A stretch of 64,000 bases of DNA from Linnemannia elongata (Eukaryota; Mortierellomycota; Mortierellomycetes; Mortierellales; Mortierellaceae). Shown in pieces: positions 22,481 through 34,021 of this stretch. The DNA lies in the NCBI GenBank assembly GCA_036320915.1, contig JAXBDG010000023.1, positions 186,001 to 250,000 of the forward strand, in the 5' to 3' direction. The position numbers and the translations under genes were made by a program. The notes beneath the pieces were generated by a model that did no database searches, was not told where the DNA came from, and saw only the letters and a program-made list of their open reading frames with translations. How positions within the stretch are numbered: position 1 is the first letter of the stretch; each line of letters starts with the position of its first letter.

Positions 22481-22725
22481 TGTTTACTCACGTGAAAAGA
22501 GGTGTCTATTAAAGCACAGAACGATAGAGAATAAAGATATATGTTTCTGTCCAGCTTCTATCTTTTTCACACCTATTATATGCACCTCCATCACTCTTCT
22601 ATTCACTATGCTGTTGACACAACAAAGGTGTGTATCGCGACATCCACTTAAAGGCGTGGTATAAATTGGATTAGTCAAAAACATTATATTAACATGTATT
22701 GTGCCTTTCAGCCAAAATGAGTATT

Positions 22726-23003
22726 GGGCATTTCACATAAAATGTTTTGTTTTGGCCACTAAACCCCGATTCGCCAGCTATTCAGTTCAACATTTTTGTT
22801 CTACACCCATGCAAACCCCGCTCACAGCTGGATTAGTGGTTAATTTTTTACATCATTTTGGTTGAAAGGCGCAATAAAAACTTAACCACTAATCCAGCTG
22901 TGAGCGGGGTTCGCATGGGTGGGGAACAAAAGTGTTGTCCTGTATAGCTGATTAATTGAGGTTTAGTGGCCAAAACAATGTTTTTTGTGAAATGCGCAAG
23001 ATT
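22726..23003. mobile_element. Foldback/MITE-like element, two units in inverted order
   Basis: The left unit (22,726-22,876) begins GGGCATTTCACATAAAATG and runs through GCCACTAAACCCCGATT and CCGCTCACAGCTGGATTAG to CATTTTGGTTGAAAGGC. The right part (22,881-23,003) is its inverse from the CTAATCCAGCTGTGAGCGGGG block to GTGAAATGC. The transcript would fold into a long hairpin. An inverse copy of the inner GAAAGGC end also lies just left, at 22,699-22,722. Other members are at 33,436-33,545 and 41,007-41,166. No coding capacity. Confidence 0.8.
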
Positions 23004-23033
23004 GTCTTTGCTCTTTATTTCTAGAGTAGCTTT

Positions 23034-23480
23034 GTGGAAGCGAGACGTAGCCATCGTCAGTACTTCGACAATGTCGCCGATCCTGCCCATATCAACTTGG
23101 TTTCGTTTCTGAATTCCAGTGCTTTGTCTTGCCAGGATCACAGTAAACTCCGCCATGACTTGCTCCACACCATCTTACCTATTCTCCAAAAGAGCTCGCA
23201 CGCGTCGTTGAAAGAGAGAGGAAATGAACTGGCGACTGCTTGGTCGGATGACAGGACCTACAGGCAGTCCACGACTTTTGGGATACTATGAATGTTTAGG
23301 ACGCCAACAAAAAACCATCTCCAAGTGCTGCTCCAACAACTATATGTGCGTGGAAACGCTGTGGCCAAGGAGCATACCGACACACTATTGGAGCAGATCA
23401 AATCAAGTAAGCTTGTTGGCAGTTTCAAGGACATGATGTCCACAGGATATTTTTTTTGTACTAGATGGATGTGTTATTAA
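23034..23480 (+). pseudogene. Coding relic, unidentified, beside the foldback element
   Basis: Two abutting frames read like one protein. The first ends in a NELATAWSDDRTYRQ block and hits a stop at 23,289; the second continues with a helical LQVLLQQLYVRGNAVAKEHT segment. The family is not recognised. It begins immediately after a CTTTATTTCTAG sequence that looks like a splice acceptor. Confidence 0.3.
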
Positions 23481-23595
23481 CCACGTTGTTCCTTATCTTT
23501 TGATGAGATTGAACTTCATCCAGGATAAGAATGAGAGATGAACCCGCAGGATCGGAGCACAAGTCGCGCAAGGTTGTAATTCTGGATGAGAGCCA

Positions 23596-24161
23596 GGGCT
23601 CCTAATCGAATTGATCGAATCGAATTTCGCCTATTTCGATTTCGATTCGAATCAATCGAAGCACTCGGATCAATCGAAGCTCTGACATCACACCGCGAAC
23701 CTAAACTTCTAGCGCCACATCAGCTCCAACACTATCACTTTCTAACCCTGTCAAAATAGAACTCTTTAGAAACACATCCATAGGTTACTCCATAGTTAAA
23801 TAGTAATCCATCACACCTAGCTAGTCAGTTAGTTGATAACTCCGTTTTCTACCACTCGTCTTATTGCACAACAAAGGCACGCAAAGCATTCGAATCAATC
23901 GAATTCGATCGAAGCATTCGAAGCATTCAAAGCATTCAAAGCATTCAAAGCATTCAAAGCATTCGAACCATTCGAACCGTTTTCGAATCGAATCGTTTGA
24001 ATCAATTGAATCAGATTGTTTGAATACAGCTCGATTGACCAGAAATTAGGGCACCTCACGAAGCATTCGAATCATTCGAACTATTCGGATCGAATCGAAT
24101 CTACCGTATCTTATACACGATTCAAATCCATTCGAAATATTCGATTCGATTAGGCGTCCTA
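23596..24161. mobile_element. ATTCGA-rich element with terminal inverted repeats
   Basis: The left end reads AGGGCTCCTAATCGAATTGA and the right end ATTCGATTCGATTAGGCGTC; reverse-complemented, the two share CCTAATCGAAT followed by further TCGAAT words. The interior is dominated by TTCGAAT and TTCGATT. At about 23,910-23,975 there is a 10-bp tandem repeat AAGCATTCAA. There is no coding frame. A truncated copy lies at 12,820-12,915. I do not know a described family that matches. Confidence 0.6.
23910..23975. repeat. 10-bp tandem repeat inside the ATTCGA-rich element
   Basis: About six units of AAGCATTCAA/AAGCATTCGA with an exact 10-bp period, close to one helical turn. Confidence 0.85.
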
Positions 24162-24330
24162 CTCACGACGGTCTAAACCCGGCTCACATTCCCTATTAGT
24201 GGGTGAACAATCCAACGGATACTGAATTCTGCTTCCGACTTCGAAGGACCAAAAAGCAACGTCGCTTGGACGCTTGGCTGCCACAAGCCAGTTAATTTCC
24301 CCTCTGTTAAATTTCCTCCTCCTCCCCTTC
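24162..24330 (-). rRNA. Fragment of 28S rRNA (antisense to window), degenerate
   Basis: The reverse complement matches the conserved 3' part of 28S rRNA. Recognisable words are CTCACGACGGTCTAAACCC, TTCCCTATTAGTGGGTGAAC, AATCCAACG, GAATTCTGCTTC, CGAAGGA, AAAAAGCAACGTCGCT and CGCTTGGCTGCCACAAGCCA. Small deletions and substitutions show it is a relic, not a working gene. It abuts the right end of the ATTCGA-rich element. Similarity fades after about 24,300. Confidence 0.88.
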
Positions 24331-24923
24331 CCAGGAAATCACCGTTGTGCCATCACACATAATTGTCTTTTATTAGGGGCACAGCGGCCACAACGAAATT
24401 GCGCTCGCCTTGGAGGCGATTAAGAATAGGTTTTATGGTTCTGGTCGTGCGCCAACAACGGTCTTAGATGTTAATGGTGCCTAGCAGTCTCAATTGTTGA
24501 TGGTACCCGAAATGTCCCCGCGAAGAGATCTTGCAGCAAAAGGACGTGACAACGAACAAGAAAGTACAGCTTGAGCAAGCCTCAAACAGAGAGGACTTGT
24601 TGTGTGGGCAAGGCAGGGAACCGTCGTGCATGCACGCCCATCTCTAGTTCGATTTTCGTTTTCTCCTGAAGCAAAACCATCTTCCTCCTCTTTCGTCCTT
24701 TGCACTCTCCTCCCCCACTCTTTTCGCTCATTCCTTTTTATTCGCTCGTTCATTCCAAAAACGAATGCCGGGCAATCCCCACACGCACACACACACTGAC
24801 TCCCTTTCCTCTTTCTATGGTCATCTACACATCAGCTCACCATCACAAGAACATTGTCAACACAATCGTCTTTACCAAACTCTCTTTAACCCTTGATTCA
24901 TAGTCATCAGCCTGTGTCCCTCC

Positions 24924-27900
24924 ATGACACCCAACCAACGCTTTCGACAAGGGGACACCGTGGAACTGCTTGCTGTCCGCAAAGACAAGACCACAGGCGA
25001 ATTTTACAGTCGATTGTCTGATATTCAAGGAACTTTTCCTGATGCTCTTCGGTTCAAGGTCAACGGCGTTACCATATTTTTTCTAGAGGACGAAAACGAG
25101 CAATTGTAAGAAAAAGAAAAGAAGCAGCAAGGGTCATGCGGTGGATTTATATTTTTGTGTGTGTTGTCTCTTTATGTTTACACCGGTGAAGCATAGACAC
25201 TCACTCTTTTTTCATCCCCGCCATTTGTTTCTTGTCCTATGTAGGTATGAACCCAAGAGGATCGCACACTACCCTGACGACATTATCGACATCATTGTCG
25301 CTGGCCCTGTCTATGCTCCAACAACCGCTCCCGTCAGTCTGTCTGCTGTGACCTTGGCGACGAATAACAACAAAAATTCAATCATCCCACCGCAATCGCA
25401 TTCAATAGACAGCATGGACCGATGGGTTCCTGCGTTGTCACTGCAATCCTCGTCCTCGGGTGTCAATTCCCGGCCCTCTAATGCTATGTCTCGGTCCTCT
25501 GGTGCCATGTCCCCGTCCTCCGCCTTCCCTCCTTCACGATCCACGTCATCCTCGCTCACCACAACCAATCATAACTCTTACCAGACGATGTCCATCGCTC
25601 GTCCGATGGCAGCTCTCACAACTATCGCCTCCGACATCACACACATTCAACACAACTCGAGCGCTCTACCAGCCAGCAATCCCTTCACCACCAGCAACTC
25701 CTGGAACGACTTGTTCAACTTCTCCAAGAACAAGCCGAGGCCAAGGAGAGAGACGAGCGAGTGTTGGCCGAACTTGCTGCAGCCAAGGAACGAGATGAGG
25801 AGATGCAGAGGATGCAACGACGGACGATTGACCGACTGATTGTGGCTCAGCAACGCATCGAGGCCATACTAGTTCAAAACTACGAGCTGCACGAGTATCC
25901 TATTCCCAGGCTGTTTGTCATCCTGCCTGACTCGTACGAAAAGTGGGACCCCAGGAACTTTTTGGCAGAGAGATTCCGCCTGTTCTTCCTTTGTGAGTGT
26001 GGTGACCACGGCAAGACTAATGCCACGGAACTCACCTCTACTGCGCAGCACACCATCACCGCTGCTGAAAATTCTGCCCCTATTGCCGTCAAGAATACCA
26101 TCCACCTGGCCAAGCATGAAGGGTATGAGCTGTCGCGTCCCACCGAGTTCTTTGACCGTTATGGCCCCTATGTTCTTGGGATGCTCCGGGTTCTTAAACA
26201 TTGCTTGGCAGTTGCGACTGTTGTTGCACCCGCTGTGGCCCTGGCGGAAAACTCCGTCAAGGATGCCATGGATGGGGTCAAGTCAATCGCAGAGAGCACA
26301 ATGAAAGCTGTTGATATGTCGATCGACTTTCTGGAGCAGAAGCTTGAAGGCGACACCGTGACAGATGGTGTCTCAGAGAGTGATACCGATGCCCAAGATG
26401 AAGAGGACAGGTTCAACAAACTTGCCGCACTGGAGGGGGCTGACCTACGACGTCTGGACTCGTTCTTGCGGAACAAGGATGCGGACAAAATTCTGGGTAA
26501 CCTCTACAGGATCACTACCAACACGGGCCATGTCAAGTGGGTTTGCCTGGACCATTACCGCCAAGTTTACCGCAAGACAGCCATGACATCGTTTCTTCAA
26601 TGTGTCGAAACCTACGGCGGAGTCCATGATCTCCAGCGTGGTAAGGTTACCGTCTCGCTCAGGTCTAGCACCGCTGCCAAGGACTTTTTCTCCAGACTCG
26701 CACAGCACGCCTCGGCTGTCACCACTCTCAAAGTCACGCTTGATTGGTCGTTCGGTGCTTCGGATCTGGCTATGCTCGTCGACAAGATTGCCCATTCGAA
26801 TATCCGGGATCTCAACGTTTGTTTCAGAACGCAAAGTGTATTGAAGCACATCTCCCTAGTGATGCGTCCAGGCAGTGGCCGATACAACTCAGTTCTCAGC
26901 CTCTTTTCCAATACCAAGATTAAGGGTCTCACCTTCTTTGACACCCACCTCATTGGACTCCAAACGTCAAGCCTTCTGACTAGCCAAAGGCCGTCGCTTC
27001 TCCAGAGTTTTCGCTATGAATCGCCCGTTGACCTTCTTGCCGACTCTCAGCTTGCGTGCATCATCTCACACTGTCCCCACCTCATCGACTTGAGATTGGG
27101 TACACTATTCTCCAGCGATGGGGTGCCCGCGATCGATCGAGCAATCGGTTCTTTGTCAAAGCTGCTGGCCTTGCATCGCTATAATCTGTATGACTGGATG
27201 ACGTCTCCTGAGGTCGAGAACAATGTCGCTCCATATGGTCGCACTGCGTTGAGAGAGTTGGTTGATGTTGATTTAGCCTATCCGGCGGGTCCCGCCGGTC
27301 TACTCGAGGACGCGATCTTTCGGTCGTCTGCGACACTTGAGGTGTTGATTCTCGGAGACAAGCGTGGCGCCATTGTCCTCGATTTGGTCGATACTCTTAG
27401 CCCAATGTTGTCGGCGGCAAAGGCGTTTGGCGTGCCACTTGCCAGGTTGACGCACCTACAAATTGCTGTGAGCCTGACCCCCACCTCACTCTATCTGATG
27501 GCTTCCATCTTACCAAGCCTTTCTCTAGTCCACCTCCACGTTTCGAAACGTGAGTGTAGCCTCATGGCTCACGCCAATTTTTGCACTTTGAAGTCTCTCT
27601 ATATTAAGAGCCCTGAGAGAGATGCCCTCGAGGCATTTTCTGATGCGATATTCAAGTCGTCCAGCTGTGAAATGGAGTCGCTGTACCTAGACTTCGTGCC
27701 AACAACACCAGGCCTTTTAGGCATTCTCAGTGTTTTGTCTCTGAAGCGACTGCATATCAGGAATATTAAGGACAAGCAAGACGGTAGCATGACAGAGATT
27801 CTCCAGCTCTTGAACCTCACCGAGATGCAAGTTCTCACCATTGGCTATGCAGTTTACTCCTGGGAAGCGGAAAAGGTGCTTGCGGGCAGGAGTACCGAGT

Positions 27901-28088
27901 TTACTGATGAGTTTATTCTTCAGTTGCCCAATGACACCAAAAATACCAAAGGTACCGTCCACGAGGAGAGGTCCAGAGGCTTGAATGGTTCGTCAACCAG
28001 ACTGGCTCGTCATCGCGTTCGTTTGATGGAAAACGCTACTTTTCAAGAAGAGTACTATGCATTCACACTACCTTCATTTGCACAATAA
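24924..28088 (+). CDS. Receptor-like protein, paralogue of the gene at 16,974 (exons 24924-25105, 25245-28088; frame change near 25,590-25,672)
   Basis: Exon 1 encodes a domain with DIQGTFPDALRFKVNG. After a 139-bp phase-2 intron (donor GTAAGA) exon 2 begins YEPKRIAHYPDDIIDII, matching the paralogue at the same splice position. A Ser/Pro-rich linker follows, then a coiled coil (QEQAEAKERDERVLAELAAA), IPRLFVILP, CECG, LAKHEGYELSRPTEFFDRYG, a LGNLYRITT...GHVKWVC block and an irregular C-terminal LRR-like region to the stop at 28,088. The linker is open in one frame and the coiled coil in another. The switch must fall at 25,575-25,690. A weak GT-AG intron at 25,590-25,672 (83 bp) restores one 980-residue frame; otherwise this is a frameshift. 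Expected role: intracellular recognition protein, by inference. Confidence 0.75.
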
Positions 28089-29269
28089 TAAACAAAAAAA
28101 AAAAAACGATGCATCCATTAATTTTCAAGAAAACAAGTTTTCTTTGTGAGATTGAAGCAAGACATGAATTCTTTGACGAATTAGAAAAGGTTCCAACCAA
28201 TAACACTTGCGACAAGGTTAGACGGTATAACTTGGAACAACGGTCTTAATTCTTTCTCGGGTCGACGCTCTAGATGGGTACCACAGGGAAGTAGGCGGAG
28301 TTCTGGTAGACAGTCAAACTCACCTAAATCCATTTCTTGAATCATGTCCTTGGCATCCCGAAGGAACCCCAAGTTCTTCAGTGCAGCCATCAATTCTTCA
28401 TGCATTGCCCGGCTCCAAGAACTTCGTTCCTCGCTCTACTACTATTTACAACACCTCTCGTCTCCAATGTTGCTTCATGCTCGAGCCTTGTTATCCATCT
28501 CTCGACAAAAAGATCGCCTCCATGCCTCGTGCTCGAAAGTTCGTCCCGTTGGGCAATGCCAACTTAGCACCGAGTCGTGATTCCATACAGCAGTTTACGC
28601 TCAAAGCAATTGAGCCTTGACAGTAGACATAAACCTGCCTCCTAAATAAAAGGAAGGCAGCACCAAACCTCCATGGGTCCTCGGAACCTGAAGGTAGTGA
28701 AGGGTAGGATGGTCAAAAATACATATATAGTACTTAAATGATTGAATAACACGTTGACGGTGGTACGTCGTTGAATAAGAAGAATCTGAGAACTGCTTCG
28801 AGTTGTTGGCCAAGGATGTAAGATGCAAAAAATAACAATTGACAAAAGATCAAGCACGACTGATTCACATCCTTACCTGCAGTGGTTTGAAATGGAGAAT
28901 TGAATATCCTGCAAGCGCGTGCAAACCTTACTGACGTATCCGTAAATAATCCTCATGCGATGAGAGTCTTCTGCCAATGCATACTCATGGATGTGAAAAT
29001 CCAGGTGAGGTGTCTCCAACTTGCGACGAGATTACTGCCAGCGTCTCTGGTCCCTATACTCCTGACGTGTCATCGGACTGCAGAAGATGTCACTTTGGTG
29101 TATACTGTCTGTGGACAGGTGCATCACAGGTGTAGCGTTGAGTGTCGCTTTGTCAGTGGGCAGGCACACTTGTGTTATCGTCATGTGTGTGTGCTATTAT
29201 AAGCTCGTCACGAATACCACTACCATTCACACTCTTTTGTTTTCTGCATGTCACTCATAGTTTTTGTTT
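28089..29269. other. Intergenic, no confident gene
   Basis: A minus-strand frame at 28,405-28,181 has some protein character near its start (NLGFLRDAKDMIQEMDLG, followed by a GTGAGT donor-like site), but it cannot be extended into a convincing gene upstream. Nothing else is recognised. Confidence 0.35.
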
Positions 29270-29747
29270 GCAAACGACATGTCTCTACCGCTTCCAGAGG
29301 CAGCCTGTACACCAGCAGTCTACCGACCTAGGATGGACAAGTCCAACCCGTTTGTGAAGGATAAGCCATTGAGGCTTTGATAGAAAGATATCTCTCCGTT
29401 TTCTTGCTGTCGACCTGGAGGTATCGGATGGTGAGTTTGCCGATAATGGTGACTTGTCATGTCAGATCGTAGAGGAGACTGTTGACGGGGTCCTTGACCG
29501 CTCTGCCGGCATTGTACTCGGAGTCCTTGATAGCAAACTCCTAGATGCCGGTATCGATACAGAATTCAGTCAACTCCTTGGTGGGCTCTGCAAGGTTGGT
29601 TGGGGTTTCTTTGACCTGCGTGCCTTTATCCCCGCTGTCTCCGTGCAGCATGTCGACATCGCCCCCATTGAGGGGTAAGAGCTGGAAGCCGCCTGTCGAT
29701 GGTTTGGTGATCCGGTACTGTTGTGGATGTTGATGTTGTCCGGTCAT
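29270..29747 (-). pseudogene. Coding relic with in-frame stops, unidentified
   Basis: A single minus-strand frame from an ATG at 29,747 keeps protein-like composition over about 150 codons despite stops at 29,541, 29,457 and one near 29,335. Segments include PTKELTEFCIDTGI, EFAIKDSEYNAGRAVKDPV and VTIIGKLTIRYLQVDSKK. It may be a recently inactivated gene or a gene with unrecognised introns. Confidence 0.35.
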
Positions 29748-31085
29748 GGTTCAATGGAGTGGAGCGCTGGGGCGGGATTTTTAGGGCAGGCAGGTTGGGT
29801 TTCGATGGAAAGGGAAGGAAACTGCCGAAAAAAGTCGATTAGATGACGTTTGAAAGGTCTTTGCTGGGTGAAATGTGAGTGATTGGTGGAAAAAAATAGA
29901 TGATGATGGCGCTTTCGAGGAGGTGAATCCAGAAACTGCGTCGAAGCCCCTGAAAGATCGATGCAGCGCTGGGAATCTTGCTTGGAAGAGTGTGAAACCA
30001 GATGCTCGCACTTTTATGTGAAGGAAAGGTTTCGCTTTTAGAGACTTCTCACGTTGGTTGGTGACAAGGAACGAGTTAGTGGCGTATGTCACGTGACGAA
30101 CCAAAATCCAAGATGGGGAAAGGACAAAACCGACTCAATTGTCGACAAGATGATCTTTCTCAGGGCGGGGTAAGGCGATGGAGTATGAGGTAGAGAAATA
30201 CAGGGACAAGGACGGGATATGGGTTTCAAGGGATGTATTCAGGTTGCAAGATGAGGAATTAACTATGTCGGCATTAAGGATATATATGTGATGGCAAGGC
30301 TATGCGAAAGGAATTTTCGAGGGCGACGGCGACTGCATCATGAGTCGCTCGCTCATGACAGGAGTCGACTGATCATGTCGTGCGATGCGACAGTGCATTT
30401 GTCTGAGGCAGAGGAAACGAAGAACAAGGATGGACAAGAGTGAGGTAATGAAAGGCTAGACTAGCCTGTGGAAGAGTGTAATGCCTAGACTCATTTTAGG
30501 GAGACGATTTGCGGTTAAGTGGCTCGACTGTTAACCCATAGCCCAAAGGCAAATTTATTTCCCACAGGATAGTGATTTCTTTTGCCCTGCCAACTAACAC
30601 CCTCCGACATACCATGCCCCAACATACCCCCTTGTATAGACTCCGCTGTTGTTGATACTCGCCATTTTTCTTTTTTAATCCGAAAGAGAGAGCCCATCTG
30701 GTTTCTCCCCTTTCAGATGTAGTTGTCGACAAGCAACACTGTTGCTTCCTTGGATAAGGGACTCACCCAAGCCGAGCAAAAGGAGGTTTTCGTACTGCGT
30801 AGTCGAATTTAAAGTTGGAGCCAATCTTGTGACAGCATGGTAAGGAAGCATATTTTAATTTGTTTCCTCCGCACTGCTCCCACCAACCCTTCTGTACTTA
30901 GTATAAGTACCCCTCTCTTCCTGTACCAAAAAACTGGGACTTTTTTTGCCCATCCCTCTACTCCAACCTTCCTCTCTTCCTTGCCTCCTTCTCTTCTTAG
31001 CCTCCCTCTCTTCCCGTGCCTCCTCTGTTGTCTCCTCCTTGTTCACATCACTTTACCTCCTTTCTTGTTACTCATCCGGATTGTA
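29748..31085. other. Intergenic and 5' leader of the membrane protein gene
   Basis: No recognisable gene. A pyrimidine-rich stretch at 30,890-31,080 leads into the ATG at 31,086. A longer frame starting at 30,837 translates this leader, but the residues are low-complexity Pro/Leu/Ser and look untranslated. Confidence 0.45.
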
Positions 31086-32639
31086 ATGGATATCCATATT
31101 TTTATCGAGACTGATGTCCTTAGAGGCATTGTCACAAGCATGCTTCTGGCTATCGTCGGTGGATTCTTCGTCATCATCGTCCAAAGCGCCAGAGAAGGAG
31201 TAACCGTTTGGTTATACAAGCATTTCCCCAAGAATAGGGGCAAGTTGTACGTCATGGCAACTTCTCGTGCTGGGTCTTACTTGGATGTTCTTGGATTGTT
31301 CAACCTTCTTGGTGGATTTCCGATGTTTACCGTCTTGTTGCTCCTGACCATTGGCTTCCTGGGCCAAGCTTTCTCGGGTCTTGTCGTTAGCACCAAAAAT
31401 ATCCTCACAGACCTCTGCATCCCCAACAATGGATGCTTCTCTACGGGATTCGGTCAGAATCCATTGGAAGGATACAACAACGCCACTAATATTCCCCAGG
31501 CAGCGACCACAGGATATTTGTCGATGAGTCGCTTTGTGCTGCAAGATCTCAACAATACCATCACGTCGGGTTATCCATGGGCGTCGAGCAATCCGAGACG
31601 TTTTACCGCCGCGAACTTCCCGGCAGAGATCCATCAAGTTCCATTGGAGAGGTTGAGTCGACGAGTGGAATTCACGGGCATCTACGATACTGTGCAGATA
31701 TACGGAGTAGGGCTGATGGTTCAGTACGCGAATGGGACCTCTGTTCTGTTGAAGGCAGGAGTCACAGAGGCAACTCCCCCTACGGAAGTCTACAATGGAT
31801 GGTTCATTGGCAACGTCACTGCGAACTACACGGACAGTAGCAGTAAAATAAGGCCATTCGCCTTGACAACGAACTCCACTGCCGGGATTGCATTGCTACT
31901 TGGCACGTCGTTCGAGCAAGGCTTCGGTGACTTGCAGTCTGTGTCGGAGGCACGCGATCGTTTGGTGAGCGGGAACAATACCGACATCACAAGCACAACT
32001 TACTTGGGGGCGTTTGCACACCAAAGTTGGTTGGCCATCGTGGATATTACCTTCCGGGGGCGAAACGAAGGGCAACACAGTCGACTTGAGTTCTCCACCA
32101 TCAGCAACCTTCGGCAAGTAAGCTCCTCTGACTCAACCCTCTTGTTCAGCGCGGTTGTAACCAACTTAAACGCCAACTTGAAGGTGCTGGGGAACCATAG
32201 TCGAGATCTGCAAGCGGCATACCGTCAGGAGGACATCAAATCGGCCGAGTTTGAGAATGGAGACCTTCTTAGCTACGTTACTACTTGCTTCGCCATGGCG
32301 GTCTCCCAAACGCGACCAATTGGCATGATCAAAGGATACGAACAAGCTGGAATCATCACACCTGCCATCTCTATCAATTTGGTGTTGGCGATCCCATTGT
32401 TGTTGATCACCATCGCCTTCCTTGTTCCATACGCCATCGTTACCATCAAGTTATACACCAACAACGACAACTGGCTCTCGTACAAGCTTCACGTAGATGC
32501 TCGGGAGTACATCATCAACTTGTGTCATTCGAGGTTCATCGTAAACAAGCCGAGAAATGATGGCGAGGTCTTGACGATAATCCTCGAAGATCATGGCGAT
32601 GATGGGCCGATATTCGAACGCGAAGGGTTGGATGTGTAG
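31086..32639 (+). CDS. Membrane protein with large glycosylated extracellular domain, fungal family
   Basis: The product is 517 residues and intronless. Membrane segments lie near residues 10-38 and 73-105, with a large outer domain carrying several Asn-x-Ser/Thr sites (NNATN, NNTITS, NGTS, NVTANYTD, NSTAG). A last strong membrane segment lies near 428-458 (SINLVLAIPLLLITIAFLVP), followed by a cytosolic tail of about 60 residues. The layout matches the two membrane proteins at 41,344 and 43,953, but sequence similarity to them is weak. Function is unknown; a cell-surface sensor or transport-associated protein is possible. The start at 31,086 is chosen because the hydrophobic N-terminus begins there. 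Confidence 0.7.
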   Translation: MDIHIFIETDVLRGIVTSMLLAIVGGFFVIIVQSAREGVTVWLYKHFPKNRGKLYVMATSRAGSYLDVLGLFNLLGGFPMFTVLLLLTIGFLGQAFSGLVVSTKNILTDLCIPNNGCFSTGFGQNPLEGYNNATNIPQAATTGYLSMSRFVLQDLNNTITSGYPWASSNPRRFTAANFPAEIHQVPLERLSRRVEFTGIYDTVQIYGVGLMVQYANGTSVLLKAGVTEATPPTEVYNGWFIGNVTANYTDSSSKIRPFALTTNSTAGIALLLGTSFEQGFGDLQSVSEARDRLVSGNNTDITSTTYLGAFAHQSWLAIVDITFRGRNEGQHSRLEFSTISNLRQVSSSDSTLLFSAVVTNLNANLKVLGNHSRDLQAAYRQEDIKSAEFENGDLLSYVTTCFAMAVSQTRPIGMIKGYEQAGIITPAISINLVLAIPLLLITIAFLVPYAIVTIKLYTNNDNWLSYKLHVDAREYIINLCHSRFIVNKPRNDGEVLTIILEDHGDDGPIFEREGLDV

Positions 32640-33239
32640 ACGCGGAGCTGTATCCTGCCGTTGCATTATGCGACTGCCAGACAGAAGAGGCCAATGAGCT
32701 TTTCGCTCAACAAAAGCAAAGTCATCACCGAAACTGATGTAAGTTTGTATTCCCTATTTAACGGTTCAAATGCGCATGTCGGTAAAGGTTTCCCTTGCTA
32801 ATCCCACGTTATGTTTAAACAACATATAGTATATGACCGAGGACTAGTCAGGACTGAGGGGGACAGGATGCAATATTTACAAAATAAAATGAGCAATTTA
32901 CATATAAAAATTGTTCAAAAACATATCTTGAACAAGCTCCATGTAAAATTGAACAGAGACGAATGTAGTGGGTGTTTTTTGATCGGCATAGAATATCACA
33001 GGGAGAATGTCCAGACTGGTCTGCATGACCGTAGAAGGCCCCGGGGAGAAATCGCATAATTATCATATTGAGGGTTGGGGTGACGAACCAGAGTATTAAG
33101 CAGATAGGGAAGAGGGGGATGATGTGGACGTGGACGAGGAGAGGGAGGAGGAGGAGGAGATGGTGGAGGAGGAGGAAGTGGAGGAGGTGGATATGGACGA
33201 GGGGATGATGGGGGAGAGGAGGATGAAGTTCGCTTTCAT
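32640..33239. other. Intergenic with a purine-rich tract
   Basis: Positions about 33,105-33,230 are almost purely purine on the plus strand (GGAGGAGGAGGAGATGG-type), with GGACGAGGAG units repeated irregularly. This could form triplex DNA. No coding frame is supported. Confidence 0.5.
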
Positions 33240-33900
33240 GCTCGTAGGTACTCACCCCTTCGCACCCGATCGGGGAAAGCGCGAAATTGAGGGTTTGAAG
33301 TGAGCGAAATTCATATCCAAGCACGAGTAAAATGCTTTAGCGTAGAGCAGATTTCAAAAGGGTCAAGCGAATAAAAAACATGTCTGCGCATTTTTTAAGA
33401 AGAGTGTGACGATTTCAAATGGCCAAAGAGATAACCCAGCTGTGAGCGGGGTTTGCATGGGTGTGGAACAAAAATGTTGTCCTGAATAGCTGGCTAATCG
33501 GGGTTTATTGGTCAAAACAAAATATTTTATGTGAAATGCACAAAACATTTTTACTTCCTAACGTATGCAAAACGGGACATGTTTGAAAAATAAAATGTTC
33601 TTTGAAGTGTTTGACGGTCCTCAAGATAATGTTTGGCGCACGAGCCAGACACTTTTATGCAAAATGTGGCTAATTTTAGCTTATTTTTGGAACTTATCCC
33701 TTTGGCCATTTGAAATCGTCGCACTCTTGATAAAAATGCACAGAGGGGTTTTTAAATCGCTTGACCCCTATGAATTCTGCTCTACCTTAAAAAAATTTAC
33801 TCGTCCTTTGTCCTTTGATATCAATTTCCCTCTCCCTAAACCCTCAATTTCGCGTTTTAACAGGATTAGAGGGGCGATGGGGAAGGGGGATACGATTTCA
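33240..33900. mobile_element. Inverted-repeat element with a nested foldback unit
   Basis: The left arm at about 33,270-33,435 and the right arm at about 33,690-33,870 are inverse copies. They share GCGAAATTGAGGGTTT, GGGTCAAGCGA, TGCGCATTTTT and GACGATTTCAAATGGCCAAAG, each also found reverse-complemented on the right. Between them, 33,436-33,545 is a single inverse unit of the foldback family, inserted right at the end of the left arm. The arms are imperfect and no transposase is present. Confidence 0.65.
33436..33545 (-). repeat. Foldback-family unit, inverse orientation
   Basis: Reads CCAGCTGTGAGCGGGGTTTG through GGCTAATCGGGGTTT and ATTTTATGTGAAATGC, the reverse of the unit at 22,726 and 41,007. 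Confidence 0.8.
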
Positions 33901-34021
33901 AATATCAAATGGAGTAACATCGGACAGTGTCAAAAAAACGCGAAGTTGCAACAAACAGCGTGACGAAATGAAAATCAAATGGCAAGCATTCTACAATTTT
34001 AGTGCGCATTATCCATCTTGG

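Noticed and set aside
28181..28405. 74-residue minus-strand frame
   Set aside because: The first part looks protein-like, but the frame closes just upstream and no splice partner was found.
32848..33324. 158-residue minus-strand frame
   Set aside because: Mostly His/Leu/Pro translated from the purine-rich tract.
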